From Candidatus Lachnoclostridium pullistercoris (GTDB lineage Bacteria > Bacillota > Clostridia > Lachnospirales > Lachnospiraceae): a stretch of 64,000 nt of DNA. The notes beneath the pieces are model-generated. The model had not been told where the DNA came from, did no database searches, and saw nothing but the letters and a program-made list of their open reading frames with translations. Where the stretch lies: NCBI GenBank assembly GCA_019119775.1, contig DWWL01000027.1:21846-85845 (forward strand), given 5' to 3'. The translations under genes were made by a program, and so were the position numbers. This document shows positions 1-8,384 of the stretch, in pieces (position 1 is the first letter of the stretch; each line of letters opens with the position of its first letter).

Positions 1-120
1 CGCAATGCCGATGTTTCCCGGAATAATCTCCTCTGTGAATACATTGACTATGCGGACATTTTTTATAATCCGGTCATAGGGCCGCCTGCCCATGACCGCG
101 TCTGTCAGATTGCGAACCAT
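1..120 (-). CDS. Adenine deaminase-like amidohydrolase, N-terminal fragment (cut by window edge)
   Basis: Only the first 40 residues are present; the gene continues beyond the left edge. The peptide begins MVRNLTDAVMGRRPYDRI and continues IIKNVRIVNVFTEEIIPGNI, the beta-strand pattern (IKN-x-xIVNVFT-x-EI-x-xGxI) that opens adenine deaminases and related urease-type amidohydrolases. These enzymes convert adenine to hypoxanthine in purine salvage. The ATG at 118-120 has an AAGGAGG ribosome binding site 6-7 bases upstream. It is the third gene of a minus-strand run after the GNAT and YbjQ-like genes. Another amidohydrolase is possible because the metal-binding part is not visible. Confidence 0.6.
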   Translation of the reverse strand, partial: MVRNLTDAVMGRRPYDRIIKNVRIVNVFTEEIIPGNIGIA

Positions 121-140
121 ACGGAAACCTCCTTTTCCAG

Positions 141-461
141 CTACTCGCAGATTACCGCCGTGCCGCTGACAGACACCATCAGCATGCCGTTGTCCGCTCC
201 CAGCACCTCATAATCCACATCCACGCCTACCACCGCGTTGGCTCCCATGGCAGCCGCCCGTTTTTCCATCTCCTCAAGGGCCTGGGTTCTGGCAGCCAGA
301 AGCTCCTCCTCGTAGGATCCGGAGCGGCCGCCGAAAAAGTTTCTCATGCCAGCGGCAAAATCCTTCAGAAAGTTTACTCCTGAAACTACCTCGCCGAACA
401 CGATCCCCTTGTACTCCACGATCCGTTTTCCCTCCACAGAATGGGTTGTTGTGACGATCAT
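141..461 (-). CDS. YbjQ/UPF0145 family protein
   Basis: A 106-residue cytosolic protein starting [19 protein letters not shown]. The N-terminal TT-x-x-x-EG-x-x-I-x-x-Y-x-GIVFGE pattern and the C-terminal [13 protein letters not shown] strand are typical of the YbjQ (UPF0145, heavy-metal-binding-like) fold, which forms ring oligomers of unknown role. The ATG at 461 was preferred over an upstream in-frame start near 500 because AGGAGG lies 7 bases before it and homology begins there. The start overlaps the end of the GNAT gene by 4 bases, so the two are probably translationally coupled. Function is unknown. Confidence 0.85.
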   Translation of the reverse strand: MIVTTTHSVEGKRIVEYKGIVFGEVVSGVNFLKDFAAGMRNFFGGRSGSYEEELLAARTQALEEMEKRAAAMGANAVVGVDVDYEVLGADNGMLMVSVSGTAVICE

Positions 462-1000
462 CCTTTTTCCTCCTCTGTTTTTTCCTGGCTCACCGGGCAC
501 TCCAGAACCCAGTCGTCCATGTAAAATCCGTTTCCGATGTCATTTTTCTCTTCTCTCACCTTCCGAAATCCCAGGTGCTCGTAAATGCTGATCACTGTCT
601 CATTGTCCCGGTTCACATTGAGAAAAATGGACGGCAGACCTTCTTTTCTCGTCTCTTCCGCCGCAAATTCAAACATTTTCCTGGCAATCCCCCGGCCTCT
701 GGCCGCGCTGTGAACGTAAAATTTGCTCAGATACATTTTTCCGTCCCTGGGGTAGAAGGCCAGAAATCCCTCCATCTCTCCCGACTCATTTTCCACCACG
801 TAATACCGGTATCCGGAGCGGATCTGGTCCGTGATGGCCGGCACCGACTGAAACCTGGCGATCATATAGTCGTTCTGCGCCGGCCCTATGATCGGGTCAA
901 AATGTTTCTTTACGATCTCAGACGCAAAGGCGGAGAGACTTGCGATCAGCCCGCAGTCCTCCGCCTTTACACGAACAAACTCCATATATCCTGTGCCCAT
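458..1000 (-). CDS. GNAT family N-acetyltransferase
   Basis: A 180-residue protein with the GNAT acetyl-CoA fold. The segment [20 protein letters not shown] holds the pyrophosphate-binding R/Q-x-x-G-x-G/A loop (ARGRGIA), and a later [20 protein letters not shown] covers the C-terminal strand and helix motif (N-x-x-A/V-x-x-x-YE-x-xGF). The layout resembles PaiA/BltD-type polyamine or small-molecule acetyltransferases, but the substrate cannot be read. The ATG at 1000 has AGGAGG about 8 bases upstream and a promoter at 1032-1059. It is first in a run with the YbjQ-like and deaminase-like genes. Confidence 0.85.
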   Translation of the reverse strand: MGTGYMEFVRVKAEDCGLIASLSAFASEIVKKHFDPIIGPAQNDYMIARFQSVPAITDQIRSGYRYYVVENESGEMEGFLAFYPRDGKMYLSKFYVHSAARGRGIARKMFEFAAEETRKEGLPSIFLNVNRDNETVISIYEHLGFRKVREEKNDIGNGFYMDDWVLECPVSQEKTEEEKG

Positions 1001-1031
1001 AAGCTGTCCCTCCTGTCGTCATTTTTCTTCC

Positions 1032-1059
1032 ATTATAACAGGATAGGGGCAGGAGACAA
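1032..1059 (-). promoter_or_regulatory. Sigma-A promoter for the GNAT operon
   Basis: Read on the minus strand, TTGTCT (1059-1054), a 16-base spacer and a perfect TATAAT (1037-1032) lie about 30 bases before the GNAT start codon. The -10 is consensus and the -35 matches four of six positions. Confidence 0.6.
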
Positions 1060-1069
1060 GGAAAATTTT

Positions 1070-2212
1070 TTATTTCGGCAGACAGCCGGAGTCAATATCC
1101 TCCAGCTCCTCCGTCGCCAGCCACACAATGCCCTGGATGCACTCGTAGAACCACTCCAGTTTCAGGCGCTCCTGCGGAGTGTGAACCCGCTCCATTCCAA
1201 TCCCCACACTGACCGTCTCAATTCCCATCTCATTGTAGATGTTGGCGTTGCTGGCCCCGCCCTCTTTCGTAAAGCAGTGGGCCAGTCCATGGCGGATGCA
1301 CATGTCCTCCACCATTTTGGCAGTCCCCCTGTCCTGGGGCAGGCAGAATGCCGGGCAGTCGTTGTGGAGCTTATAGACCAGCTCTGCCCCGGCCTCGTCC
1401 GCTGCCCTCTGCAGACAGCTAAGGATCCGCCCGGTGTGTTCCGCCAGCTTTTCTCTGCTTCGGCTCCTCACCTCAAAAGTCAGCTTCGCTCGGTCGCATA
1501 TCACGCTGGTCTGTCCGAACGCCTCAAAGCTTCCCACATTGGCTGTCGTCTCCGGGTCAATGCGGAACAGCTCCATCTCTGCCACCGCTCTGGCCGCAGC
1601 CGCGATGGCGCTTACTCCCTTCTCCGGCTCCACCCAGGCGTGGGCTGCCTGGCCGCGGATCTCTGCCGTGATGGTGTTCATTCCGGGAGCCTGGGCAATG
1701 ATCCGCCCAATATTCTCTCCTCCGTCTAAGACCACCGCCTTCCTGGCCCGGATCCGCTTAGGGTCAATATGGCGGGCACCGCTGCGTCCCGCCTCCTCGC
1801 AGATGGAAAACACCAGATCCAGGGGCCGGTGCTTAAGTCCCTGACCCAGAATTCTGGAAACTGCCTCCAGAATAACGGCGACACCTGCTTTGTCATCCGC
1901 CCCCAGGATCGTATTTCCCCGGCTTTTCACCCATTCTCCGTCCACATAGGGCTCAATCCCTGCTCCGGGAGAAACCGTATCCAGGTGAGCCTCCAGCATG
2001 AGAGGCTCCGCTCCCGGCTCTCCGTCTATATGACAGTAAATGTTGTTGCCTGTGGAACCGCACAGGCAGCCGGCATGATCCTCCTGCGGCAGAAGTCCCA
2101 TGGCCTTTAAATCTGCCTTTACGGCTTCTCCCACAGCCTTCTCATTTCCCGTCTCGCTCTCGATCTGTACGTATTTAAACAGCCTTTCCAGCGCACTTTT
2201 CTGCCAGCTCAC
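1070..2212 (-). CDS. M20 family metallopeptidase, PepT-like
   Basis: A 380-residue zinc aminopeptidase-like protein. Metal ligands expected for M20 enzymes are visible: LEAHLDTVSPG (first His and the Asp-x-x), LGADDKAGVA (bridging Asp with the following DK), and FSICEEAGRSGA (Glu-Glu, catalytic base plus ligand). QAAHAWVEPEKG falls in the lid/dimerisation domain, and the C-terminal RVHTPQERL carries a last His. The pattern fits the PepT-like branch that trims di/tripeptides in the cytosol. The start lies 21 bases after the PatB-like stop, so the two are probably cotranscribed. Substrate is inferred only. Confidence 0.85.
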   Translation of the reverse strand: MSWQKSALERLFKYVQIESETGNEKAVGEAVKADLKAMGLLPQEDHAGCLCGSTGNNIYCHIDGEPGAEPLMLEAHLDTVSPGAGIEPYVDGEWVKSRGNTILGADDKAGVAVILEAVSRILGQGLKHRPLDLVFSICEEAGRSGARHIDPKRIRARKAVVLDGGENIGRIIAQAPGMNTITAEIRGQAAHAWVEPEKGVSAIAAAARAVAEMELFRIDPETTANVGSFEAFGQTSVICDRAKLTFEVRSRSREKLAEHTGRILSCLQRAADEAGAELVYKLHNDCPAFCLPQDRGTAKMVEDMCIRHGLAHCFTKEGGASNANIYNEMGIETVSVGIGMERVHTPQERLKLEWFYECIQGIVWLATEELEDIDSGCLPK

Positions 2213-2233
2213 CTGTCTCCTCCTTTAACCAAA

Positions 2234-3397
2234 TCAGCCAAATACCTGTTTCAACCGTGCCAGAGCTTCCCTGAGCACTGCATGGGGACAGGCCACATTC
2301 AGGCGGATAAAACCTTCTCCGGCCTTTCCGAACTGAGTTCCCGGATTTGGAATCACTCCGGCCTTCTCCACCAGCATTCTGGAGAGCTCCTCCTGAGTCT
2401 TTCCGTAGCCTCTTAAATCGATCCAGGCCAGATACGTTCCCTCCACTGCCGCCAGCCTTGCCTTCGGCATCACCTCCGGGAGAGCTTTCTCCAGAATGGT
2501 CAGGCTCTCGTCCAGATACTGATTGACCTCGTCCTCCCACGTCTCCCCTTCCTCATAGGCCGCGACGGCCGCCGCCGCTGAAAACGGATCCGGAAACCAT
2601 TTTCCTCTCTTTTCCAGGAAGCGGGCCCTCTTTTCCTCATCGGAAATGATCAGGGACGCCAGATGAAGGCCGCTCAAATTAAAAGATTTTCCCGCAGTGA
2701 CTGCGGTCAGCACATTTTCCGGATCAAACACGGCAATGGGGATGTGGCAGAAACCGGGACGCACAATGTCGTGGTGCACTTCGTCCGAATAAATCAGCAC
2801 TCCGTTCTCCCGACAAATCCGGCAGATTCTCTCCAGCTCCTCTTTCGTCCAGACCCGTCCGGTAGGATTGTGGGGACTGCAGAAGATCATCATTTTGTTC
2901 TCCGGCACCGCCGCCTTCCGCTCCAGGTCCTCGAAATCAATGTGAAAACCATTCTCATCTAAAACCAGATTGTTCTCCGCCACGCGCCGTCCCAGGGTCT
3001 TCACCGAGGCCGCAAATGGTCCGTAGGCCGGCATCTGGATAATCACGCCGTCCCCTTCCTCCGTGAACGCCTCGATCGCCTTGTCCAGAGCCTCGATCGC
3101 TCCCGGTGCCTGCGTGATCCACTCCGGCTGGATCTCCCAGTCATGGCGTTTTTTCATCCAGGCACAGAGGGCCGCTCTGTATCGGTCTCCTGCCGGATCC
3201 TCATAGCCGAAAGTTCCCTGATCCGCTGTGCGGTGAAGGGCTTTTACCACCGGTTCGCAGCACGCAAAATCCATATCCGCGATCCACATGGGGATCGCGT
3301 CCTCTCTCACGGAAAATCCCGGATACTGCTTGCCTTTATTTCCATATTTGATGGATATGTTCGTCCTGTCCACATATTTATCAAAGTTATCAAACAT
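2234..3397 (-). CDS. PatB/MalY-type PLP-dependent C-S lyase (aminotransferase class I/II fold)
   Basis: A 387-residue fold-type I PLP enzyme starting MFDNFDKYVDRTNISIKYG. The opening N-x-SxKY and PMWIADMDF motifs are hallmarks of the MalY/PatB cystathionine beta-lyase group. FCSPHNPTGRVW and YSDEVHHDI bind the cofactor, and TAGKSFNLSGLH supplies the Schiff-base lysine. These enzymes cleave cysteine-S conjugates or cystathionine; some act as aminotransferases. ATG at 3397 was chosen over a TTG at 3424, which lacks a ribosome binding site and family homology. The gene precedes the PepT-like peptidase, suggesting peptide or thiol amino acid catabolism. Confidence 0.85.
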   Translation of the reverse strand: MFDNFDKYVDRTNISIKYGNKGKQYPGFSVREDAIPMWIADMDFACCEPVVKALHRTADQGTFGYEDPAGDRYRAALCAWMKKRHDWEIQPEWITQAPGAIEALDKAIEAFTEEGDGVIIQMPAYGPFAASVKTLGRRVAENNLVLDENGFHIDFEDLERKAAVPENKMMIFCSPHNPTGRVWTKEELERICRICRENGVLIYSDEVHHDIVRPGFCHIPIAVFDPENVLTAVTAGKSFNLSGLHLASLIISDEEKRARFLEKRGKWFPDPFSAAAAVAAYEEGETWEDEVNQYLDESLTILEKALPEVMPKARLAAVEGTYLAWIDLRGYGKTQEELSRMLVEKAGVIPNPGTQFGKAGEGFIRLNVACPHAVLREALARLKQVFG

Positions 3398-3619
3398 CTT
3401 AACACATTCCCTTTCTTTTCGCAACCTGGCCGCTCAGATCCGGCCGGCGGCACGCCGTTTCTCACCTGATTTCGGCCCTTAATTTTACGTCCGGCCGGCG
3501 GCGCCCATACAGCACCTCCGGCCGGAAATCAGATATTCTGTTATATCACAGGCACAGTCTGTGCCCGCCATCCGCTTCTCGTCCCGTACAGGCGGGCCCC
3601 GCAGACTGGCTTTCGCTCA
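3398..3619. other. Intergenic stretch with repeated CCGGCCGG motifs
   Basis: This 222-base gap separates the transporter stop from the PatB start. It holds three CCGGCCGG blocks (near 3440, 3492 and 3519), two of them followed by CGG, and a small inverted repeat GGCAC/GTGCC near 3551. No convincing T-tract terminator was found, so read-through from the transporter into patB remains possible. Confidence 0.4.
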
Positions 3620-4819
3620 TTACATCATGCCTACAAACATACCGGCTACCAGGGTAGATACCATGGACACGGCCACGATGCCGGAGATGATCATCTTGGG
3701 CATCAGAATTCCGTTTAAGTACTCTCTCTCCTCTTCTGTCTCTCCTACTGCGTTCACCGCCTCATCACAGATGATATAGTTGAACGGGAAGCCTAAAAAG
3801 CAGTTTAATCCGATTGCCATGGACATGCTCACGGAGAACTTCATCACTTTTCCCACCAGGATGGAAGCCACGGCGATGGCGATAGAGGCCATCACCAGGA
3901 AACCAAAGATCGGAACGATCAGTCCGAACAGCTGCTGGGGAGTGGAATCTGCAAAGTTTCTCATGAAGGACGCCGTCAGACACAGCTGCAGGATTCCCAT
4001 GGACTGTGCTTTCTTAAGCGGTTCTTTCTCCAGGAAGCCACACATAACACCGATCACGCCGATGGCGATCTCCAGTATGGTCTGGCTGAAGAACTGTCCG
4101 GTAAACAGGTTGATGATGTACACGATCACGGCCAGAATGCCCAGTTTGGTCAGATAATAGGTGGGCGTCTTATACTTTTCCGGGACCATGCTGTTGATCG
4201 TTTTCTTCTCGGCCGCTGCCGCCTTGGATACGGCCGCCCCGGATGCGGCAGAAGTTTTGACGGAAGATTTATTTTTCCGGAACTGCTCGATCATCACTCT
4301 TCCCTCTTTTCTCAGGAAAAAGCTGGTGAGCGGGAAGCCGAAAAAGCCCTGGAACACGAAGATTAACGTGGCCAGCATGGCAATCTCCGGAAGGCCCATG
4401 GCAGCCGCCTGATCACTCATGATGATCGTGGCCATTCCGCCTCCTGTCAGAGGCGGCACAGCGGCCAGAGCCATATCTTTTCCGAATACAGCGCTTCCGA
4501 TGGGCGTCACGATTACTACAATGCCCGCCACGGCAGCCAAAATGACAATAACTGTCTTCCACTCAGATTTGATCTGCTGAATGTCAAACATGGTGCCGAT
4601 GTTGATCAGTACGAACAACAGCATCACCTGGCGCATGGAATTGACCATGGCCGTGTCCAGAATATCTCTGGGAAACAGGCCAGACCAGTAGCCGGCCAGA
4701 AAAATAACAGAAACTACCAGAAGAGACGGCACTCTCGCCTTCGTCTTCTTTGTGACAATCTCCGCGATGTACATGGCAATAAATACGGTAGTAAGCGCCG
4801 TTACTAATGTCCACTGCAT
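3620..4819 (-). CDS. Multi-pass membrane transporter, GltS-like symporter candidate
   Basis: A 399-residue hydrophobic protein with about ten predicted membrane segments and a charged, Ala-rich cytosolic linker near residues 185-215 splitting it into two halves. PPLTGGGMATIIMS in the first half and GLNCFLGFPFNYII in the second are Gly/Pro-rich hairpin-like segments of the kind seen in GltS and related sodium-coupled carboxylate symporters. The exact family is not certain. It starts 23 bases after the M20D hydrolase stop, so it probably imports or exports that enzyme's substrate or product. Substrate is unknown. Confidence 0.6.
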   Translation of the reverse strand: MQWTLVTALTTVFIAMYIAEIVTKKTKARVPSLLVVSVIFLAGYWSGLFPRDILDTAMVNSMRQVMLLFVLINIGTMFDIQQIKSEWKTVIVILAAVAGIVVIVTPIGSAVFGKDMALAAVPPLTGGGMATIIMSDQAAAMGLPEIAMLATLIFVFQGFFGFPLTSFFLRKEGRVMIEQFRKNKSSVKTSAASGAAVSKAAAAEKKTINSMVPEKYKTPTYYLTKLGILAVIVYIINLFTGQFFSQTILEIAIGVIGVMCGFLEKEPLKKAQSMGILQLCLTASFMRNFADSTPQQLFGLIVPIFGFLVMASIAIAVASILVGKVMKFSVSMSMAIGLNCFLGFPFNYIICDEAVNAVGETEEEREYLNGILMPKMIISGIVAVSMVSTLVAGMFVGMM

Positions 4820-4842
4820 ACTGTTTTTTCCTCCCTATCTCA

Positions 4843-6042
4843 TCAATTTTTCCCAAGTAATTCCGCGGCAAAGAATACGGTGCACTCCACCGCCTTCTCA
4901 AGCGCTCTCTCATCCATATCAAACTGGGGATTGTGGTGCGCCGCTCCGGACCCAAGCTCCCGGTTGCGGATGCCGACAAAGGCAAAAACACCGGGATATT
5001 TCTGGAGATAGCGTCCAAATGTCTCCGTGGCCATCCAGGGTTCCGTCTCCGTCAGATTCTCCTCTCCCACTGCCTTCGCCGCTGCCTTTGCAGCTATGGC
5101 GGACATGTCCGGATCGTTGATGGTAGCGTTGTTGAACACCATTTTTCTGTTGTAGCGGATGGTGCATCCATGGATTCCCGCTGTGCCCTCGATCACCCGG
5201 CAGAGAATGTCCATGGCTTTTTTTCCGGCCTCATAATCATAAAAGCGCATACTTCCGATAAACCGGCCTTCATTCTCAATCACGTTGGGCTTTGTTCCCA
5301 CCTGGATGCAGCCCACAGAAAACGTCACCATCTCATCAGGAGCCAGACGGGCCTTCAAAAGAGCCGGAGCCTGAGCCAGGATCTGCACAATGCAGGCTCC
5401 CGGATCCACACACAGATCCGGACGGCTGCCGTGACCTCCTTCTCCCTGTACGGTCACGTCAAAAGCTCCCACCGAAGCCATTCTCGGCCCCGGCTGTACA
5501 GAAACCTTTCCGCAGTCTAGATCGGCATACAGGTGAAGTGCCCACGCATGGTCTATGTGATAGTGGCTTAATGCCTCCAGCATGGCATCAATGCTCCAGC
5601 CGCCTTCCTCCGCCTGCTCGAAGCAGAACATGATCGTTCCGCATAAGGATTCTTTGATCTGCGTCAGAACCTTCAGGGCCCCCAGAAGAACTGCCATGTG
5701 GCCGTCATGGCCGCACAGATGTCCCACTCCCGGAATTTTTGACACGCATTCTTTCTTTCCCACCAGATTATTCTCTGATTCCTGGGTGGACAGCGCGTCC
5801 ATGTCACTGCGAAGCAGCAAAGTCTGTCCCGGCCTTCCCGTTTCCAGGCGGCCAATGATCCCGTAGTCCCCCACCAGCTCATAGGGAAGCCCCATCTGGT
5901 CCAGCTCCCGCTTTATCACCTCGCAGGTATTCTTCTCCTTCATGCTTACTTCCGGATTCTCGTGGAAATACCGGCGCATTTTAATCACATAATCTTCCTG
6001 TTCTCTGGCCAGCTCCTTGATTTTTTCATCCAGCATACCCAT
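4843..6042 (-). CDS. M20D amidohydrolase (HipO/aminoacylase-like)
   Basis: About 399 residues. Two-metal site motifs are clear: LLLRSDMDALSTQE, HLCGHDGHMAVLLGA (the CGHDGH signature with the ligand Cys and His), FCFEQAEEGG (Glu-Glu) and a lid segment GGHGSRPDLCVDPG. This group hydrolyses N-acyl amino acids, including hippurate and indole-acetyl conjugates. ATG at 6042 is chosen because GGAGGAG lies immediately before it, while the ATG at 6060 has no site; ATG 6036 is a second option. The start overlaps the end of the MFS gene by 17 bases. With a permease on each side it likely processes an imported acyl-amino acid. Confidence 0.87.
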   Translation of the reverse strand: MGMLDEKIKELAREQEDYVIKMRRYFHENPEVSMKEKNTCEVIKRELDQMGLPYELVGDYGIIGRLETGRPGQTLLLRSDMDALSTQESENNLVGKKECVSKIPGVGHLCGHDGHMAVLLGALKVLTQIKESLCGTIMFCFEQAEEGGWSIDAMLEALSHYHIDHAWALHLYADLDCGKVSVQPGPRMASVGAFDVTVQGEGGHGSRPDLCVDPGACIVQILAQAPALLKARLAPDEMVTFSVGCIQVGTKPNVIENEGRFIGSMRFYDYEAGKKAMDILCRVIEGTAGIHGCTIRYNRKMVFNNATINDPDMSAIAAKAAAKAVGEENLTETEPWMATETFGRYLQKYPGVFAFVGIRNRELGSGAAHHNPQFDMDERALEKAVECTVFFAAELLGKN

Positions 6043-7231
6043 TTTCTCCTCCATTCTCATAAGTGTTTTGTCTTTTTGTTTCTATCTTTTTCTGCCCGCC
6101 AAGCAAAACGGCTGACAGGAAAAATCCCGCAATACAGACGGCCGAAGCCCCCAGGTAAATGGCCGGGTAGCCTGCGCTCTCCGCCAGGACTCCCCATACG
6201 GCGGCTCCAAAGCCTGTCCCAATATCGGAAAAAAGCTGATAGGTGGCGTTTCCTGCTCCCCTGCGTTCCGGCAGCACCCGCTTCATGGCAGCTTTCTGAA
6301 GGGACGGCATCACCGCTCCCTGTCCCAGTCCCAGAAGCACTGCCAGAACCATAAGACCAGTCAGCGATCTCGCCCTCACAATCCCTGCAAAAGCTGCGGC
6401 CATCAGCGCCATGGCGGCCATCACCACCATCCTCTCGCTTTTTTTATCCACAACCTTTCCGACGATCAGGCGCACCGCGATCATTCCTGCGGCATAGACC
6501 AGAAAGAAAGAACCAATACTACCGATCCCAGTCTCTTTCGCGTAGGACGCAATGTACGAGATCACGGAAGTAAAACTGAATACTGCCAAAAGCTCCAGAA
6601 ACGACGCCGGCAGAGCTGCAGGTTCCAGCACTTCCCTCAGCCGGAAACTGATGGAATCCTTTCTCGGCGCCCTGTAGATTACAAGCGCTCCCATCACTCC
6701 CGCGGCAATCAGCACCAGAGTGGCTGCCAGATAAAGGCCCCTGTAGTTATTTCCCACTCCCAGACCGATCAGCCACAGGCCGGCCGCCGGTCCGATCGCC
6801 ATCGCCACTGAATTTCCCAGGGTATAAAATCCCATTCCCTCGCCCAGTCTTGCAGGCGGCGTCACATCTGCTACAGCCGCGCCTGAAGCTGTGGTAATAC
6901 AGGATAATCCGGCTCCGAACAGAAGCTGCATGGCGGCGATCACCCAGATTTTTGGAAACAGGGCGATGACCAGAGTGGAGCAGGCAAACATTCCGGCTCC
7001 GATCACCATAAAGCTCCTTCTTCCGTACCGGTCCGTCAGCGGCCCTGATACCAGCCGAACAGCGATGGATGCCACCGTCAAAAGCAGGGTCAGTTTTCCG
7101 GCCTCCGCCGTGTTTCCTCCCGCCCATGTCACCAGCATGGGAAAGGTAGACATGGCCATCTGCCTCACAGTAAAGGCCGCCAGGGTAATCAGTACCAGAA
7201 GTGAGAAGTTTTTTGTCCACAATTTCTCCAT
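6026..7231 (-). CDS. MFS transporter
   Basis: A 401-residue major facilitator with about 12 membrane segments. The loop 2-3 signature is present as GPLTDRYGRRSFM, and a shorter copy GKVVDKKSERMVV follows in the C-terminal half. The start MEKLWTKNFSLLVL at 7231 has GGAGG nine bases upstream; two nearer ATGs sit too close to that site, and an ATG at 7324 has none. It heads a minus operon with the M20D hydrolase and the GltS-like transporter and faces the LysR gene, which probably controls it. Substrate is unknown; efflux or uptake of small organic compounds is possible. Confidence 0.87.
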   Translation of the reverse strand: MEKLWTKNFSLLVLITLAAFTVRQMAMSTFPMLVTWAGGNTAEAGKLTLLLTVASIAVRLVSGPLTDRYGRRSFMVIGAGMFACSTLVIALFPKIWVIAAMQLLFGAGLSCITTASGAAVADVTPPARLGEGMGFYTLGNSVAMAIGPAAGLWLIGLGVGNNYRGLYLAATLVLIAAGVMGALVIYRAPRKDSISFRLREVLEPAALPASFLELLAVFSFTSVISYIASYAKETGIGSIGSFFLVYAAGMIAVRLIVGKVVDKKSERMVVMAAMALMAAAFAGIVRARSLTGLMVLAVLLGLGQGAVMPSLQKAAMKRVLPERRGAGNATYQLFSDIGTGFGAAVWGVLAESAGYPAIYLGASAVCIAGFFLSAVLLGGQKKIETKRQNTYENGGENGYAG

Positions 7232-7316
7232 TTTCATCATCCTCCGACTTTCTTCTTCCAGTACCTTTATTCTATTTTCACAAATGCTAAAAGTCGAATA
7301 TCTTTTTCGTCCGTTC

Positions 7317-7332
7317 ATAACCATATGGTTAT
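7317..7332. promoter_or_regulatory. Perfect 16-bp palindrome, candidate LysR operator
   Basis: ATAACCATATGGTTAT reads identically on both strands and lies between the divergent MFS and LysR genes. It contains ATAA-N8-TTAT, close to the T-N11-A core of LysR-type binding boxes, and sits upstream of an MFS promoter candidate (TTCGAC, 18-base spacer, TAGAAT). Position and symmetry suggest the binding site of the adjacent LysR protein. Confidence 0.5.
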
Positions 7333-7490
7333 AGCTGAAGCCGTCAAATGGATCTGCGGGTATTTCTCCCGGCTCGTTTTATGAGAAAATAAATGGATTG
7401 AAAATTTATGGGAAATTTAATACAATAAGAAATTAAGATTTGCTGTTTCTGATATATTGCAGATAATTTTTTAGAAAGGAGGGCGCAGAT

Positions 7491-8363
7491 ATGAACCTGC
7501 TGGCCCTGCGCTATTTTTGTGAAGTGGCCCGCTGCGGCAATGTGACCGAAGTGAGCAGGCGGCTCCACGTCTCTCAGCCCGCCGTGAGCAAGAGCATCCA
7601 CGGGCTGGAGGCGGAGCTTAACTGCACCCTTCTGACCCACACATCAGCGGGAATGGAATTGACGGAAAAAGGAGAACTGTTTTATGAGAAAGCCAGCGCG
7701 GCCCTGGATCTTCTGGATGAGGGGCAGAGGCTGATCGCCCCTTCTCCCCTGGCATCCGCGAAGACTCTGCGGATCGTCTCCTTTGTCCGCTTTGATTTCC
7801 TGCCCGAGCTCTACTTAGCCTTCCAGAAGCGGTATCCGGAAATCTCCCTGGAGATCCGCCATGCCACCTACCGCACAATCCTAAAAGAACACGAGTATGA
7901 CGTGGCAATCCTGCCCGATTCCTGCCTCTCCTCCCACCAGGACTCTGTCTTTCTCCTGGAAGACGAATTTATGCTGGCCGTTCCCGGCACCCATCCCCTG
8001 GCGGACAGAGATCAGGTCACTCTGGAGGAAGTAAAAAACGAACCTTTTGTGGCCATGGATTTAAATTTTCCGGCCCGCCAGTATCTGGAAAAAATATGCA
8101 GGCAGGCGGGCTTTCAGCCTGTCATCACCATGGAATGCGACGAATTTTCCACCTATACGCGCTTTGTCCAGGCCGGCTACGGCCTATCTCTCGTCTCCAC
8201 TTTGAGCAGCCTCCGTCTGACTGACCAGGTGCGTTTTCTCCATATCAGCAGCCCTCGCTGCTCCCGCATGATCTATCTCGCGTGGCCTTCCTCCCGGAGC
8301 GGATATCCTGCTCCGCGCACATTTGTAAATTTCTGCCGGGATTACGTAAAACAGTTTCTGTGA
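7491..8363 (+). CDS. LysR-family transcriptional regulator
   Basis: A 290-residue regulator. Residues 1-60 form the winged helix: LRYFCEVARCGNVTEVSRRL, then HVSQPAVSKSIHGLEAELNC. A two-lobed effector domain follows from about residue 88 (TLRIVSFVRFDFLPELYLAF). The ATG at 7491 has GAAAGGAGG eight bases upstream. It is divergent from the MFS/M20D/transporter operon, the usual arrangement in which the LysR protein activates its neighbour in response to a substrate or product. Its stop faces the stop of the ABC ATPase gene, with 21 bases between. Confidence 0.92.
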   Translation: MNLLALRYFCEVARCGNVTEVSRRLHVSQPAVSKSIHGLEAELNCTLLTHTSAGMELTEKGELFYEKASAALDLLDEGQRLIAPSPLASAKTLRIVSFVRFDFLPELYLAFQKRYPEISLEIRHATYRTILKEHEYDVAILPDSCLSSHQDSVFLLEDEFMLAVPGTHPLADRDQVTLEEVKNEPFVAMDLNFPARQYLEKICRQAGFQPVITMECDEFSTYTRFVQAGYGLSLVSTLSSLRLTDQVRFLHISSPRCSRMIYLAWPSSRSGYPAPRTFVNFCRDYVKQFL

Positions 8364-8384
8364 CCTCTTTTGCGATGCTCCCAT

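Noticed and set aside
575..1729. Long plus-strand ORF (384 codons)
   Set aside because: It is antisense to the GNAT and M20 genes, lacks a ribosome binding site and has the Arg/His/Pro-rich composition of a shadow frame.
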